Below the pieces are notes generated by a model, which searched no databases, was not told the origin of the DNA, and worked only from the letters and a program-made list of their open reading frames with translations. The translations under genes were made by a program, and so were the position numbers. Of a stretch of DNA of 64,000 nt, positions 16,492 to 25,384 are shown one piece after another (position 1 is the stretch's first letter; every line of letters begins with the position of its first letter). Origin of the DNA: JAHEGP01 sp963792875. GTDB lineage: Bacteria; Pseudomonadota; Gammaproteobacteria; Pseudomonadales; JAHEGP01. Where the stretch lies: the NCBI GenBank assembly GCA_963792875.1, contig CAWBXV010000005.1, positions 248,001 through 312,000 on the forward strand, written 5' to 3'.

Positions 16492-17481
16492 ATGCATTCC
16501 AAGCACAGCCTGACTGACACTAGCGCGCCCCTCGGGGCAGCGATCGAGGCGATGAGCCGGCAGTTGACCGCGCTGCAGGCGCAGCTCGCACAGCTGCAGC
16601 AGGAGCAGCAGGAGCAGCAGGAGCAGCTGGGGCAGGGCCTGCGCCGGCTCGAGCACGCGGCCGGTTACGTCGACCGCGGCACGCAGCTGCTGCTGGCGCT
16701 CAAGTACCGGCAGCTGGCGGCGCGTGGTCACCTGCTGTCGTTCAACGACGTCGAGTTCCGCAACTACTCGCAGAACGGCGAGGACGGCATCCTCTGGTAC
16801 ATTTTTTCCCTGATCGGCACCGTCAACAAACTCTGCGTGGAGTTGTGTGCCGGCAACGGTATCGAGTGCAACAGCGCCAACCTTATCGTCAACCACGGCT
16901 GGCTGGGGCTGCTGTGCGACGGCAGCGCGGACAACGTGGCCGAGGGGCGTGAGTTCTACGCCACGCATCCCAACACCTGGAGTCTGCCGCCGAATCTCCA
17001 GCAGTGCTGGCTCAACGCCGAGAACGTCAACGGCATCATCGAGCGCAACGGTTTCGCCGGTGAGATCGACCTGCTGTCCCTGGATATCGATGGCATCGAC
17101 TACTGGCTGTGGAAGGCCATCGAGGTGTGCTCGCCGCGGGTGGTCATGCTCGAAATCAACGCGATCTGGGGCTGCGAGGCCTCGGTGACCGTGCCCTACC
17201 GGCCGGACTTCGAGGGGCAGAAAATCTACGATCAGGGCCGTCTGGTGGCCTACTACTGCGGCGCCAGTCTGCCGGCCTTCGTCAAGCTGGCGCGCGCCAA
17301 GGGTTACCGCCTCGTCGGCAGCAACAGTTACGATTTCAACGTCGTCTTCATGCGCCACGACGTCGGCACCGAGTGGTTCCCCGAAGTGAGCGCCGAGAGC
17401 TGCTTCACGCATGCCGTGGCCCGTTTCGGCCACGCCATCGGCCGCCCCTTCATCGCCGATCTGGACTGGGAGGAGGTGTGA
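16492..17481 (+). CDS. FkbM/methyltransferase-like protein with N-terminal coiled coil
   Basis: A 329-residue protein. Residues about 20-60 form a Gln/Glu-rich coiled coil built from repeated CAG-CAG-GAG codons. The conserved part begins at NYSQNGEDGILWYIF and continues VELCAGNGIECNSANLI, LSLDIDGIDYWLWKAI and VVMLEINAIWG. The order of an acidic G-x-G-like loop, a DID strand and an E-rich strand resembles FkbM-type SAM methyltransferases, but the SAM loop is atypical, so catalysis is uncertain. ATG at 16492 follows AGGGAGAG. The next gene overlaps its stop, so the two are translationally coupled. Confidence 0.55.
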   Translation: MHSKHSLTDTSAPLGAAIEAMSRQLTALQAQLAQLQQEQQEQQEQLGQGLRRLEHAAGYVDRGTQLLLALKYRQLAARGHLLSFNDVEFRNYSQNGEDGILWYIFSLIGTVNKLCVELCAGNGIECNSANLIVNHGWLGLLCDGSADNVAEGREFYATHPNTWSLPPNLQQCWLNAENVNGIIERNGFAGEIDLLSLDIDGIDYWLWKAIEVCSPRVVMLEINAIWGCEASVTVPYRPDFEGQKIYDQGRLVAYYCGASLPAFVKLARAKGYRLVGSNSYDFNVVFMRHDVGTEWFPEVSAESCFTHAVARFGHAIGRPFIADLDWEEV

Positions 17482-17933
17482 CGGGCGGGACGGGAGCGCT
17501 GCCGCGCATCATCGTGCTGGTGCTGGCGGTCGTCGGCGCCGTCAGTCTGATGGTCAACGTGTTCGACGTCGAGTTCGGCACCGGCAACTACTGGGACCGG
17601 CACGGCGTGTTCTTTCTGCTGTTCATCACGCTGTTCCCGCGGCTGACCCTGCTGTTCTCCAGCGTGGCCGCCGGCGGCGTGCTGTGGTGGCTCGGTTTTA
17701 TCTTCACCCCGCGCCTGCTGGTGGCGCTGCTGGCCACTATCGCCTACTGGGAGGCCAATCCCGTGCTGGTGCTGCTCAGCTGGATGGTCGCCTTCTCCGG
17801 TGAGCTGGGCGAGAAATACGTGGTCTCCGACCGGGTGCGGGTGGTCGTGCTGGGCGAATCGTCCGCCTTCCACCGCGGGCCGGCGCCCCACCGCGGCACC
17901 ACCATCGAGGGCGAGTTCCGCCGCATGGATTGA
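17478..17933 (+). CDS. Small membrane protein coupled to the FkbM-like gene
   Basis: I do not recognise this 151-residue protein. It has about three to four hydrophobic segments: PRIIVLVLAVVGAVSLMVN, then FFLLFITLFPRLTLLFSSVA and VLWWLGFIFTPRLLVALLATI, then VLVLLSWMVAF. A polar C-terminal tail with RVRVVVLGESSAFHRG follows. GTG at 17478 overlaps the preceding TGA in a GTGA. The AGGAGG at 17471-17476 is only 1 bp from this GTG, so initiation may be by reinitiation, or the true start may be a later GTG near 17514. The tail is probably cytoplasmic and conserved, but this is a guess. Confidence 0.6.
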   Translation: MTGGTGALPRIIVLVLAVVGAVSLMVNVFDVEFGTGNYWDRHGVFFLLFITLFPRLTLLFSSVAAGGVLWWLGFIFTPRLLVALLATIAYWEANPVLVLLSWMVAFSGELGEKYVVSDRVRVVVLGESSAFHRGPAPHRGTTIEGEFRRMD

Positions 17934-17948
17934 TGCCCGTGCGCTGGC

Positions 17949-17990
17949 CTCGCCGGGCGACGCTCGCCGGGCGACGCTCGCCGGGCATCG
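17949..17990. repeat. Three tandem 14-bp repeats
   Basis: CTCGCCGGGCGACG occurs at 17949-17962 and 17963-17976, and as CTCGCCGGGCATCG at 17977-17990. It lies in the intergenic space 16 bp after the small membrane protein gene and before the end of the convergent DUF523-DUF1722 gene. Confidence 0.85.
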
Positions 17991-18089
17991 CCAGCGCGGC
18001 CAGCAGGGTGGCCGCTGTGCGGCGGCGTCGCAGGGAGCCCGGCGCAGCCGCGTGGGGGCAGGGTGGCGCTGGTGACCACGGTGGCGCCG

Positions 18090-19049
18090 TCACAGGGAGT
18101 TCAGCAGCATCAGTTCGCGCGGGTGGGGATGCAGGTAATGCGAGTCCTCGATGTACGGGTGCGGGTGCAGGCGGAAGAAGTGCCGCAGCAGGGTGATGGG
18201 CACGATCAGCGGCAGCAGGCCCTGCCGGTAGTGCTCGATGCTGTCAGCGAGCTCTCGTTTGTCGTCCGCGCTGAGCTGGGTTTTGAGGTAGCCCTGGATG
18301 TGCTGCAGCACGTTGACGTGGTTGCCGCGGGTGGCGCGGATGCTCAGGATCGCCATCAGGCGGCTCCGATAGCGCGGCAGGTAGGCCGCCAGGTCGCCAT
18401 CGGCGGCGGCGGCCAGCTCGCGGCCCAGCGCGCGTGCGAGGTTCTGATCGTGGCTCATCAGTACCAGCTTGTGGCGGGCGTGAAACCGGGTCAGGCGCGA
18501 CCAACTCGGCTGGGCGGCGACCGCCTCGTGCCAGCGCCAATAGATGAACACCCGCTGGACGAAGTTTTCCCGCAGCACCGGGTCGCCCAGGCGCCCCTCT
18601 TCCTCTACCGGCAGGTCCGGAAAACTGGCCATCATGCGTGCGGCGAAGATGCCGGCGCCGGCGCGGCTGGGCATGTTCTTTTCATAGACTTTCACCCGTT
18701 CCATGCCGCAGCTCGGTGAATCCTTCTTCAGAATGTAGCCGAAAATATCCTGCTGCCAGCCGCGCTGGCGGTCCGCGCAGTCGACCAGTGCCTCGGTGAC
18801 ATCCAGCGCCGGATCGCGGGTGCCCACGCAGCGAAGCTGGCCGTCCCGCTCCACCAGGCGGATCGGTTCGCGGGGAATGCCCAGGCCGATGTCCACCTCG
18901 GGGCAGAACGGACGGAACGCGAAGAACAGGCCGAGCGTCTGCACGATGTAGGCGTTGTTCTTGTGGCCGCCGTCGAAGCGGACTTTCTCGCCGATCAGGC
19001 AGGAGCTGATGCCCACCGGTATCCTGTCAGAGATTTCGCTGGTTTCCAT
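18090..19049 (-). CDS. DUF523-DUF1722 (YbgA-type) fusion protein
   Basis: A 319-residue two-domain protein. The DUF523 part (about 10-155) has GISSCLIGEKVRFDGGHK, FCPEVDIGLGIPREP and ILKKDSPSCGMERVKVY, with Cys residues placed as in the family. DUF1722/YbgA follows (about 190-305) with LTRFHARHKLVLMSH and the His-rich end RLHPHPYIEDSHYLHPHP. The biochemical role is not established. In many proteobacteria the gene sits beside photolyase or a MerR regulator, but neither is present here. It lies divergent to the KefB-type gene with a 166-bp spacer. Confidence 0.9.
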   Translation of the reverse strand: METSEISDRIPVGISSCLIGEKVRFDGGHKNNAYIVQTLGLFFAFRPFCPEVDIGLGIPREPIRLVERDGQLRCVGTRDPALDVTEALVDCADRQRGWQQDIFGYILKKDSPSCGMERVKVYEKNMPSRAGAGIFAARMMASFPDLPVEEEGRLGDPVLRENFVQRVFIYWRWHEAVAAQPSWSRLTRFHARHKLVLMSHDQNLARALGRELAAAADGDLAAYLPRYRSRLMAILSIRATRGNHVNVLQHIQGYLKTQLSADDKRELADSIEHYRQGLLPLIVPITLLRHFFRLHPHPYIEDSHYLHPHPRELMLLNSL

Positions 19050-19215
19050 GCCTCACTCCTGTAAGCTGCGGCGCCGCGCCCGCAAGACCATACTCAAGCG
19101 GTTATTGTACCTGTATAGTTGTCACCATTTTGGCGAAATGCGCGCGGCCCGGTGCTGGCCGCCGTCGTCAGAGACTGATCGGGAGGGAACGCGGGCGTCC
19201 GGGACTGTCTGGCCT

Positions 19216-20931
19216 ATGGAAATCAATCACCTCATTTTCTTTGACGATCTCCTCGTCATCCTCTGCGCGTCGTTGTTGACGACGGTGGTGTTTCAGCGGC
19301 TGCGCCTGCCGACCATCGTCGCCTACCTGGCCGCCGGTGCGCTGGTCGGCCCGTTCGGCTTAGCCTGGGTCGAGGAACCCGAGAATTTCCGCTTCGTCGC
19401 CGAGTTCGGGGTCGTGTTCCTGCTCTTCTCGCTGGGCCTTGAGTTCTCTCTGCCGCGGCTGCTGGCCTTGCGCAAATCGGTGTTCGGGCTGGGCAGCGTG
19501 CAGGTGCTGGTGTGCACGCTGTGTTTTGGCGGCGCGGTATTCCTGTGGGGCTCGACCCTGGAGGCGTCGGTGCTGGTGGCGGGGGCATTGGCGCTGTCAT
19601 CGACCGCCATCGTCACGCGGGAGCTGGCGGCGCTCAAGCGCGTACACACCCGCCAGGGGCAGCTGGCGATCGGGGTGCTGCTGTTTCAGGATCTGGTGGC
19701 GGTGGTGTTCCTGATTCTGGTGCCGGTGCTGGCTTCGGATCAGGCGGGCGGCCTCTGGGCCACGCTCGGCCTGGCCCTGGCCAAGGGGCTTGGCCTGATC
19801 GCGCTGCTGCTCAGTGTGGGCAAGTGGCTGCTGCCGCCCCTCTACCGGGAAGTGGCCAGGGCACAGTCGGAGGAGGTGTTCCTGCTGAGTACGCTGGTGA
19901 TCGTGTTGTCGGCGGCCTGGCTGACCCACGTCTTTGAGATGTCCATGGCGCTGGGCGGGTTCGTGATCGGCATGATGCTGGGCGAAAGCCAGTTCCGTCA
20001 CCAGATCAGCAGCGATATCCAGAGCTTCAAGATCGTGCTGCTGGGATTGTTCTTCACCACCGTCGGCATGTCGATACAGATCGATCTGATCGACGATTAC
20101 TGGCTGCGTCTCATACTGTTCACGCTGGCGCTCATTCTGATCAAGACCGCGCTCATCACGGTGCTGGTGCGCATGCACGGTGACGACAAGCACACCGCGC
20201 TGCAGAGCGGCCTCAATCTGGCCCAGGCCGGCGAATTCGGCCTGGCGCTGCTGGCGCTGGGCGTGATGCACGAGGTGCTGCCGCGCGATCAGGCGTCGTT
20301 CATCATCCTGGTGGCCATCGCCAGCATGTTTGTCAGTCCCTTCCTGATCCGCTTCAACCTCGAGATCAGCAATCGTTTCTGGGCGCTGTGGGGCGACCGC
20401 AAGCCTCAGCGCGAGCCCCGCGAGGTCACCTACTATCAGCGCGAACATGTGATCATCGGCGGCTTCGGCCGCGTCGGCAGAACGATCGCCCGCCTGCTGG
20501 AGGCCAACGGCATCGATTACATCGCCATCGATCAGGACGCGAATCTGGTGCAAAGGCAGCGTGCGAGGGATCACAATGTGCTGTACGGCGACTGCAGCCG
20601 CATGGAGATTCTGCGGGCCTGTCATATCGGCAGCGCCCGCATGGCCATCCTGACGTTCCGCTCCATTGAGATGGCCAAGCGATCCATCGAGCAGATCCGC
20701 GCCAGCGGCGTGCGCATCCCCATCGTGGTGCGCAGCTACGAACACGGCAACTTTGAGGAGCTCATCATGCTCGGCGCGGACCGGGTGGTGCCGGAGATGC
20801 TGGAGGCCAGTCTGGTCATCAGCGCGCAGGTGCTGGGATTGCTCGGTGTCCCCGACGATCAGATCGAAAATCAGATCGAGCAGGAGCGCCATGCCCAGCT
20901 CAGGCACCCGCGCGGCGCCCGGACCGGCTGA
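19216..20931 (+). CDS. KefB/KefC-type monovalent cation:proton antiporter (CPA2) with TrkA-N domain
   Basis: An inner-membrane K+/H+ antiporter or channel-like system. The first 390 of 571 residues form the CPA2 transmembrane domain, with LPTIVAYLAAGALVGPFG, FRFVAEFGVVFLLFSLGLEFS, the discontinuous helix motif near LALSSTAIVTRELA and GVLLFQDLVAVVFL. The C-terminal RCK/TrkA-N Rossmann domain starts EHVIIGGFGRVGRTIARLLE and binds nucleotide. ATG at 19216 gives the standard N-terminus and lacks a strong ribosome binding site; the open frame extends upstream but over the divergent gene. Phospholipase D follows 23 bp downstream. No kefF/kefG partner is present. Confidence 0.92.
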   Translation: MEINHLIFFDDLLVILCASLLTTVVFQRLRLPTIVAYLAAGALVGPFGLAWVEEPENFRFVAEFGVVFLLFSLGLEFSLPRLLALRKSVFGLGSVQVLVCTLCFGGAVFLWGSTLEASVLVAGALALSSTAIVTRELAALKRVHTRQGQLAIGVLLFQDLVAVVFLILVPVLASDQAGGLWATLGLALAKGLGLIALLLSVGKWLLPPLYREVARAQSEEVFLLSTLVIVLSAAWLTHVFEMSMALGGFVIGMMLGESQFRHQISSDIQSFKIVLLGLFFTTVGMSIQIDLIDDYWLRLILFTLALILIKTALITVLVRMHGDDKHTALQSGLNLAQAGEFGLALLALGVMHEVLPRDQASFIILVAIASMFVSPFLIRFNLEISNRFWALWGDRKPQREPREVTYYQREHVIIGGFGRVGRTIARLLEANGIDYIAIDQDANLVQRQRARDHNVLYGDCSRMEILRACHIGSARMAILTFRSIEMAKRSIEQIRASGVRIPIVVRSYEHGNFEELIMLGADRVVPEMLEASLVISAQVLGLLGVPDDQIENQIEQERHAQLRHPRGARTG

Positions 20932-20954
20932 GGAACAAAGGAGTGACTGGCGCT

Positions 20955-22526
20955 ATGTTGACGAGCCGTTTCACGTGGTGCTGCCACCGCCGGGTGGCAG
21001 CGCCGGGTCGGGCCGCCCGCGGTTGCAGCGGCGCGGGCGCGCGGGCACTGGTCCTGGCGTTGGCGCTGCTGACAGCCTGCGCGCCGGCCATCAAACCCGT
21101 CGATGCCCCGCTGGAGGCCATGCCGGCGCCGGTGGACGAGCCGCTGTGGCAGGAGCTCGCCGCGCTGCGCGAGGGCGCGGCCGCGGGTGACTGGTACCAC
21201 CTGCTCAATACCGGCTACGAGGCGCTGGAGTGGCGGCTGCGCGCCATCGACAGCGCCAGCCGCGAGATCGAGCTGCAGACTTTCCTCTGGAAGAGTGATC
21301 GCGTCGGCACGCTGTTGAGCGAGCGCATTCTGGCGGCGGCGGATCGTGGCGTAACCGTGCGCATCCTGATCGACGACGCCTTTCTGGCCCAGGCCGATCC
21401 CCAGATCCGCCGCCTGGCCCGGCATCCCTCCATCGAATACCGCATCTACAATCCTGTGGCGAATCGCGCCGGCGGCACCCTGACCCGGCAGCTCGCCAAT
21501 CTGTCCGCCTTCGAGCGCATCGATCATCGCATGCACAACAAGGTGCTCATCATCGACCAGCAGGTTGCCATCGTCGGTGGCCGCAATCTGGCCGACGAGT
21601 ACTTCGGCTACCATCGGCAGCGCAATTTTCGGGATATGGAGGTGCTCGCGGGGGGCGAGGTCGTCGCGCGACTGGTCGAGGGCTTCTACAGCTACTGGAA
21701 CAATCCGTGGTCGATCCCGGCCGACCAGCTGCTGGGGGCCAGCGGCGAGGTTGCGGAGCCAGGCACCCAGGCGCTGCAGTGGCCGCTGGAGACTGCCGAG
21801 CTGCGGCGCGACTTCTGGCGGGCCATGGCCCTGCGCGCCGTGCCGGGGCGGGGTACCCTGCTGCTCGACAACCCGCCCCTCGATCCAGCCGACCCGAGGC
21901 AGGCTCCCTCGCAGCTGGCCACCGCGCTTTTGGCATCGCTGGAGCGGGCTGAGCGGGACGCGCTGCTGGTGAGCGCCTATTTCGTGCCCACGCCGCGGCT
22001 GCAGCAGCGCATCGTCGAGCTGCTGCAGCGCGGCATCGATGTGCGCGTCCTGACCAACTCGCTGGACTCCAATAACCACGTGACGGCGCAGAGCGCCTAT
22101 GATCACCACCGCAGGACGCTGCTGCTGGCCGATGCCGACCTGTTCGAGATGCGCGCCGACGCGCGCGATCGCCAGCGCTACATGGTGACCCCCATGCAGG
22201 AGAGCCTGCTGGGCCTGCATGCCAAGGTGCTGCTGCTCGACGATGGCACCACCTTCATCGGCAGCGCCAACCTCGATCCCCGCTCGCTGCGTCTTAACAC
22301 CGAGATGGGGCTGCTGATCGAGAGCCGCGAGCTGAACGCGCAGCTGCGCCGGTATCTGCAGCCCGACCTGGCGCCGCACAATGCCTGGCGCGTGCAGCTC
22401 GACGACGAAGGGCGCCTGCGCTGGCGCAGCGGGAGCGAATTGCGCGACAGTGAGCCGGCGGCCTCGTTTGTGCTGCGCCTCGAGAGCTGGCTGTTCGGTC
22501 TGATGCCCATCGAGGACGAGATGTAG
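20955..22526 (+). CDS. Phospholipase D family protein, cardiolipin synthase C-like
   Basis: A 523-residue PLD-superfamily protein with two complete HKD motifs: HRMHNKVLIIDQQVAIVGGRN near residue 195 and GLHAKVLLLDDGTTFIGSANLD near residue 425. ClsC-type enzymes join phosphatidyl groups to make cardiolipin. The N-terminus contains an Arg-rich stretch, a hydrophobic segment and LLTACAP, so it is probably a lipoprotein or membrane-anchored in the periplasm. ATG at 20955 is 11 bp after AAAGGAG; the GTG at 20943 overlaps that site. It is probably cotranscribed with the cation antiporter. Confidence 0.88.
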   Translation: MLTSRFTWCCHRRVAAPGRAARGCSGAGARALVLALALLTACAPAIKPVDAPLEAMPAPVDEPLWQELAALREGAAAGDWYHLLNTGYEALEWRLRAIDSASREIELQTFLWKSDRVGTLLSERILAAADRGVTVRILIDDAFLAQADPQIRRLARHPSIEYRIYNPVANRAGGTLTRQLANLSAFERIDHRMHNKVLIIDQQVAIVGGRNLADEYFGYHRQRNFRDMEVLAGGEVVARLVEGFYSYWNNPWSIPADQLLGASGEVAEPGTQALQWPLETAELRRDFWRAMALRAVPGRGTLLLDNPPLDPADPRQAPSQLATALLASLERAERDALLVSAYFVPTPRLQQRIVELLQRGIDVRVLTNSLDSNNHVTAQSAYDHHRRTLLLADADLFEMRADARDRQRYMVTPMQESLLGLHAKVLLLDDGTTFIGSANLDPRSLRLNTEMGLLIESRELNAQLRRYLQPDLAPHNAWRVQLDDEGRLRWRSGSELRDSEPAASFVLRLESWLFGLMPIEDEM

Positions 22527-22573
22527 GCGGCGCCGCTTGCGCCGGTTGCCTCATCATAGTGGGGGCAGACCTG

Positions 22574-22595
22574 CCTGGGTGGGGGGGTACCCAGG
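22574..22595. terminator. Hairpin with poly-G loop between convergent genes
   Basis: CCTGGGT (22574-22580) pairs with ACCCAGG (22589-22595) around a loop of seven G and one T. It sits in the 73-bp gap between the convergent phospholipase D and methyltransferase genes, so it could end both transcripts. The G run may also form other structures. Confidence 0.45.
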
Positions 22596-22599
22596 CCGC

Positions 22600-23400
22600 T
22601 CAGGTCGCCCGGAACACGCCCCTGACCAGGCGGATGCGTCCCTCTTCCAGACTGCGGCGCGCATTGCCGGCTTTCCGCCCAAGATCGCCGACGAACACCG
22701 CCAGGGTCAGCTGCCCGTCGGCGGCCGCTTCGGCGGGCCGGTTCAGGTGCGCCTCGCTGACGTCCTCGAAGTGTTCCGCGACGAAGCCGGTCGCTTCGAG
22801 CGCCGAGCGCATGGCCTCGGGGGAAACGAGGAAACTGTCCTTGGCCACGGTGGCCCAGGGCAGCGGGAAGTAGCAGGTGGCGGCGTCCCCGGCGGCAATT
22901 TCCTGGAAGGCGAAGCGGCCGCCCGGCTTCAGCACCCGGTAGACCTCGGCGTAGAGCCCCGTTTTGTCGGCGATGTTCATGCCGACGTTCTGCATCCAGG
23001 CGGCATCGAACGAGGCGTCGGGGAAGGGCAGCTCCAGCGCGCTGCCCTCGTGCACCTCGACGCGGTCGTCGAGGCCGGTCAGCCGATTGAGCAGGCGCGC
23101 GCCGCTGCAGTAGTCTGGCGACAGCTCGATACAGGCGACGCGGCACTCGAGCGCGTCAGCCAGCAGTCGGGCCGCGCCGGCCAGCCCCGCGCCGATGTCC
23201 AGGACGCGGGCCCCGGCCTGCAGCTGCGCCTGCTCCAGCAGCTCGCGCGAGGCGCGCAAGCCGCCCGTGTGGAACTGGTCGAGCGCTGCCAGCGCCTCGG
23301 GCGACAGGCGCTGCGCGGGATTCAACCCCGCCGTGCGGAGGGCCTCGAGGATGCGCGCCTCGATGTCGGGGGCAGCATAGTGTGCTTCCAGATTGGCCAT
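22600..23400 (-). CDS. Class I SAM-dependent methyltransferase
   Basis: A 266-residue methyltransferase of the Methyltransf_11/25 type. Motif I is VLDIGAGLAGAARLLA. ACIELSPDYCSGAR follows, then the acidic adenine-site segment EGSALELPFPDASFDAAWMQNVGMNI and VYRVLKPGGRFAFQEI. The organisation resembles sarcosine/dimethylglycine-type or sterol-type enzymes, but the acceptor cannot be named. ATG at 23400 follows GGGAGGGC. The next minus-strand gene upstream is a GST 70 bp away, so the pair may share a transcript. Confidence 0.85.
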   Translation of the reverse strand: MANLEAHYAAPDIEARILEALRTAGLNPAQRLSPEALAALDQFHTGGLRASRELLEQAQLQAGARVLDIGAGLAGAARLLADALECRVACIELSPDYCSGARLLNRLTGLDDRVEVHEGSALELPFPDASFDAAWMQNVGMNIADKTGLYAEVYRVLKPGGRFAFQEIAAGDAATCYFPLPWATVAKDSFLVSPEAMRSALEATGFVAEHFEDVSEAHLNRPAEAAADGQLTLAVFVGDLGRKAGNARRSLEEGRIRLVRGVFRAT

Positions 23401-23470
23401 CGACTGGCCCTCCCGTGGTTGTAGAGGTGTCGGACTCACGCCGCGCGGTGGGTGGCGTGGGTCGGCCTGT

Positions 23471-24145
23471 TCACACGGTCACGAACGCCTTGCCGCGGTT
23501 GGCTGCCACGAAGCCGTTGAACGCGGCATCGACCTGCTCCCAGTTCGGCAGCGCCTTCACGCGGTCGAGCCAGCGCTGGACGTTGGGCCAGGCGGCATAA
23601 TCGCAGCCGATCAGTTCCCCGATCGTGACCACCCCGGCGCCGAAATAATCGGCGATGGTCAGCTGATTGCCGCCAAGGCAGGCCCGATCGGGTCCGATCC
23701 AGTGGTCATTGAGCACCTGCAGCCAGCGCCTGGCGCCCTGTTGACCCCAGGCGAGCGTGCCCGCCTGCGCTTCGTCGCTGCGGCGCCGGTGGTGCGGAAA
23801 AAGCTGCGGATAGACCAGCCCGTAGCCGAGTTCGCGATAGAGCTGCGTGTTGATCCAGTCCATCAGCTCGTTGACGCGGGCGCGCCGCTGCAGATCCCTG
23901 GGGTAGGTGGCCAGGTCGTACTTGTCGGCCAGATACTTGAGGATCGCCGACCCCTCGGTCAGGCGGAAGTCGCCGTCCTCGAGCATGGGCACCAACTGAT
24001 TGGGATTGATCGAGGCGTACGGTTGCTGGTGATGGGCGCCGGCGAGGATATCGACCAGCACCTCCTCGCAGTCGATGCCGCTCTCGGCGATCAGCAGTCT
24101 CACGGGGCGGGTCGCGGTCGATACCGGGTGCATGTAGAGTTTCAT
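23471..24145 (-). CDS. Glutathione S-transferase family protein
   Basis: A 224-residue GST with an N-terminal thioredoxin-fold domain: MKLYMHPVSTATRPVRLL, the cis-Pro loop NQLVPMLEDGDFRLTEGSAILKYLADKY with the glutathione-binding ES-type Ser, then a helical C-terminal domain with LTIADYFGA. It resembles theta-class bacterial proteins more than maleylacetoacetate isomerase. The substrate is unknown. It lies upstream of the methyltransferase on the same strand and has a gap of 234 bp to the pirin gene. Confidence 0.87.
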   Translation of the reverse strand: MKLYMHPVSTATRPVRLLIAESGIDCEEVLVDILAGAHHQQPYASINPNQLVPMLEDGDFRLTEGSAILKYLADKYDLATYPRDLQRRARVNELMDWINTQLYRELGYGLVYPQLFPHHRRRSDEAQAGTLAWGQQGARRWLQVLNDHWIGPDRACLGGNQLTIADYFGAGVVTIGELIGCDYAAWPNVQRWLDRVKALPNWEQVDAAFNGFVAANRGKAFVTV

Positions 24146-24379
24146 CGTCGTGCTCTCCTTGGGGCTCGCGCTGCGGACAGCAGCAGGTCAGTCATGTCTG
24201 TTAGAGCGGGGGGCTTGCGCGGAGTTCTGTCGCGTGGATGCCAAAGTTTACTCCCTGCCGAGCCCGTTGGCTGGGCTTCGAGCGCGTCCCGGGGGCGTGG
24301 CGGGGTGGCGGGCGCAGCGGTCTTCGTGAATGGGGCCGGGTTCGCATGGCAGCGGCACCGTCGGCAGGGGCTCGCTGCG

Positions 24380-25384
24380 TCAGTCCGGCGGGACCTCGCG
24401 ACGGCCGTCGGCGTGGACGGCAAAGCGCCCCGCCTCCCGGGGGTGCACCGGGTCGGCGCGATCGAACGGCCAGCCGCCGAAGCCGCTGCGATGGTAGTCC
24501 TCGAAGGCCTGCTGCAGCTCCTGGCGGGTGTTCATCACGAACGGGCCATAGTTCGCCACCGGCTCGTTGACGGGCAGCCCCTGCAGCAACAGCAGCTCGC
24601 TCTCGACCTCGCCGTTTTCCAGCGCGACGGCTTGGCCGGGGTCCAGCCTCACGGCGACCTCGGGCGCCAGCAGGCGGCCGGCGATGCGCAGTGACTCGCC
24701 CCGGAAGAAGTACAGCGCGCGGTTGACCCGGCCGAACGCGGCGGGCAGCATCCAGCGCGCGCCCGGCGCCAGGCGCAGCGTCCAGACGGCCACCTCGTGC
24801 TCGGGGCGGCTGGCCCACGAATCCGGGGGCGGCGCTGGCGCCTGGCGGCCCGGCAGCGGCCCGGCGACCATGACCACTTCGACGGTGCCCTGCTCGGTGA
24901 AGCGGGCGCGGGGGATGCGGTCCCGCCACAGCATGGTGAAGTAGGGTTCGACCAGCTTGCTGCGCGCCGGTAGGTTCAGCCAGACCTGGAACAGTTCGGT
25001 GGGGTTGGGCGCACCGGCATGGACCAGGGGAAACATCTCGGCGTGCACGATGCCCTGGCCGGCGGTCATCCACTGGGCGTCGCCGCGCCCGAAGCGGGCG
25101 GTGGCGCCCAGCGAGTCAGAGTGATCCACGTAGCCGCTGCGCGCCAGGGTGATGGTCTCGAAGCCGCGGTGGGGGTGCTGCGGGAAACCGGGCACCACGT
25201 CGCCGTGGTACATGCGCCAGCCGTCGCGCAGGGTGAAGTCCATGCCCAGGTCGCGGCCCGCCAGCGAGGCGTCCGGGCCCAGCTGCGCGTTGCCCGCGGG
25301 GTAGGCATCCCGGTGGTAGGCGCAGAACAGGAACGGGTCCCAGGTGATCCAGGGGAAGCCCAGTTTGACGACCTCGATGATCAT
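24380..25384 (-). CDS. Pirin family protein (bicupin)
   Basis: A 334-residue protein of the pirin/bicupin superfamily. Metal-binding cupin residues appear in VPGFPQHPHRGFETITL and GQGIVHAEMF (the H-x-H, then H/E pattern), followed by PTELFQVWLNLP. The second cupin ends near the C-terminus with GLPVNEPVANYGPFVMNTRQEL, a sequence shared by bacterial pirins. Some relatives are quercetinases, others have regulatory roles. Nothing here allows a choice. It stands on its own between the GST and a small acidic protein. Confidence 0.9.
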   Translation of the reverse strand: MIIEVVKLGFPWITWDPFLFCAYHRDAYPAGNAQLGPDASLAGRDLGMDFTLRDGWRMYHGDVVPGFPQHPHRGFETITLARSGYVDHSDSLGATARFGRGDAQWMTAGQGIVHAEMFPLVHAGAPNPTELFQVWLNLPARSKLVEPYFTMLWRDRIPRARFTEQGTVEVVMVAGPLPGRQAPAPPPDSWASRPEHEVAVWTLRLAPGARWMLPAAFGRVNRALYFFRGESLRIAGRLLAPEVAVRLDPGQAVALENGEVESELLLLQGLPVNEPVANYGPFVMNTRQELQQAFEDYHRSGFGGWPFDRADPVHPREAGRFAVHADGRREVPPD

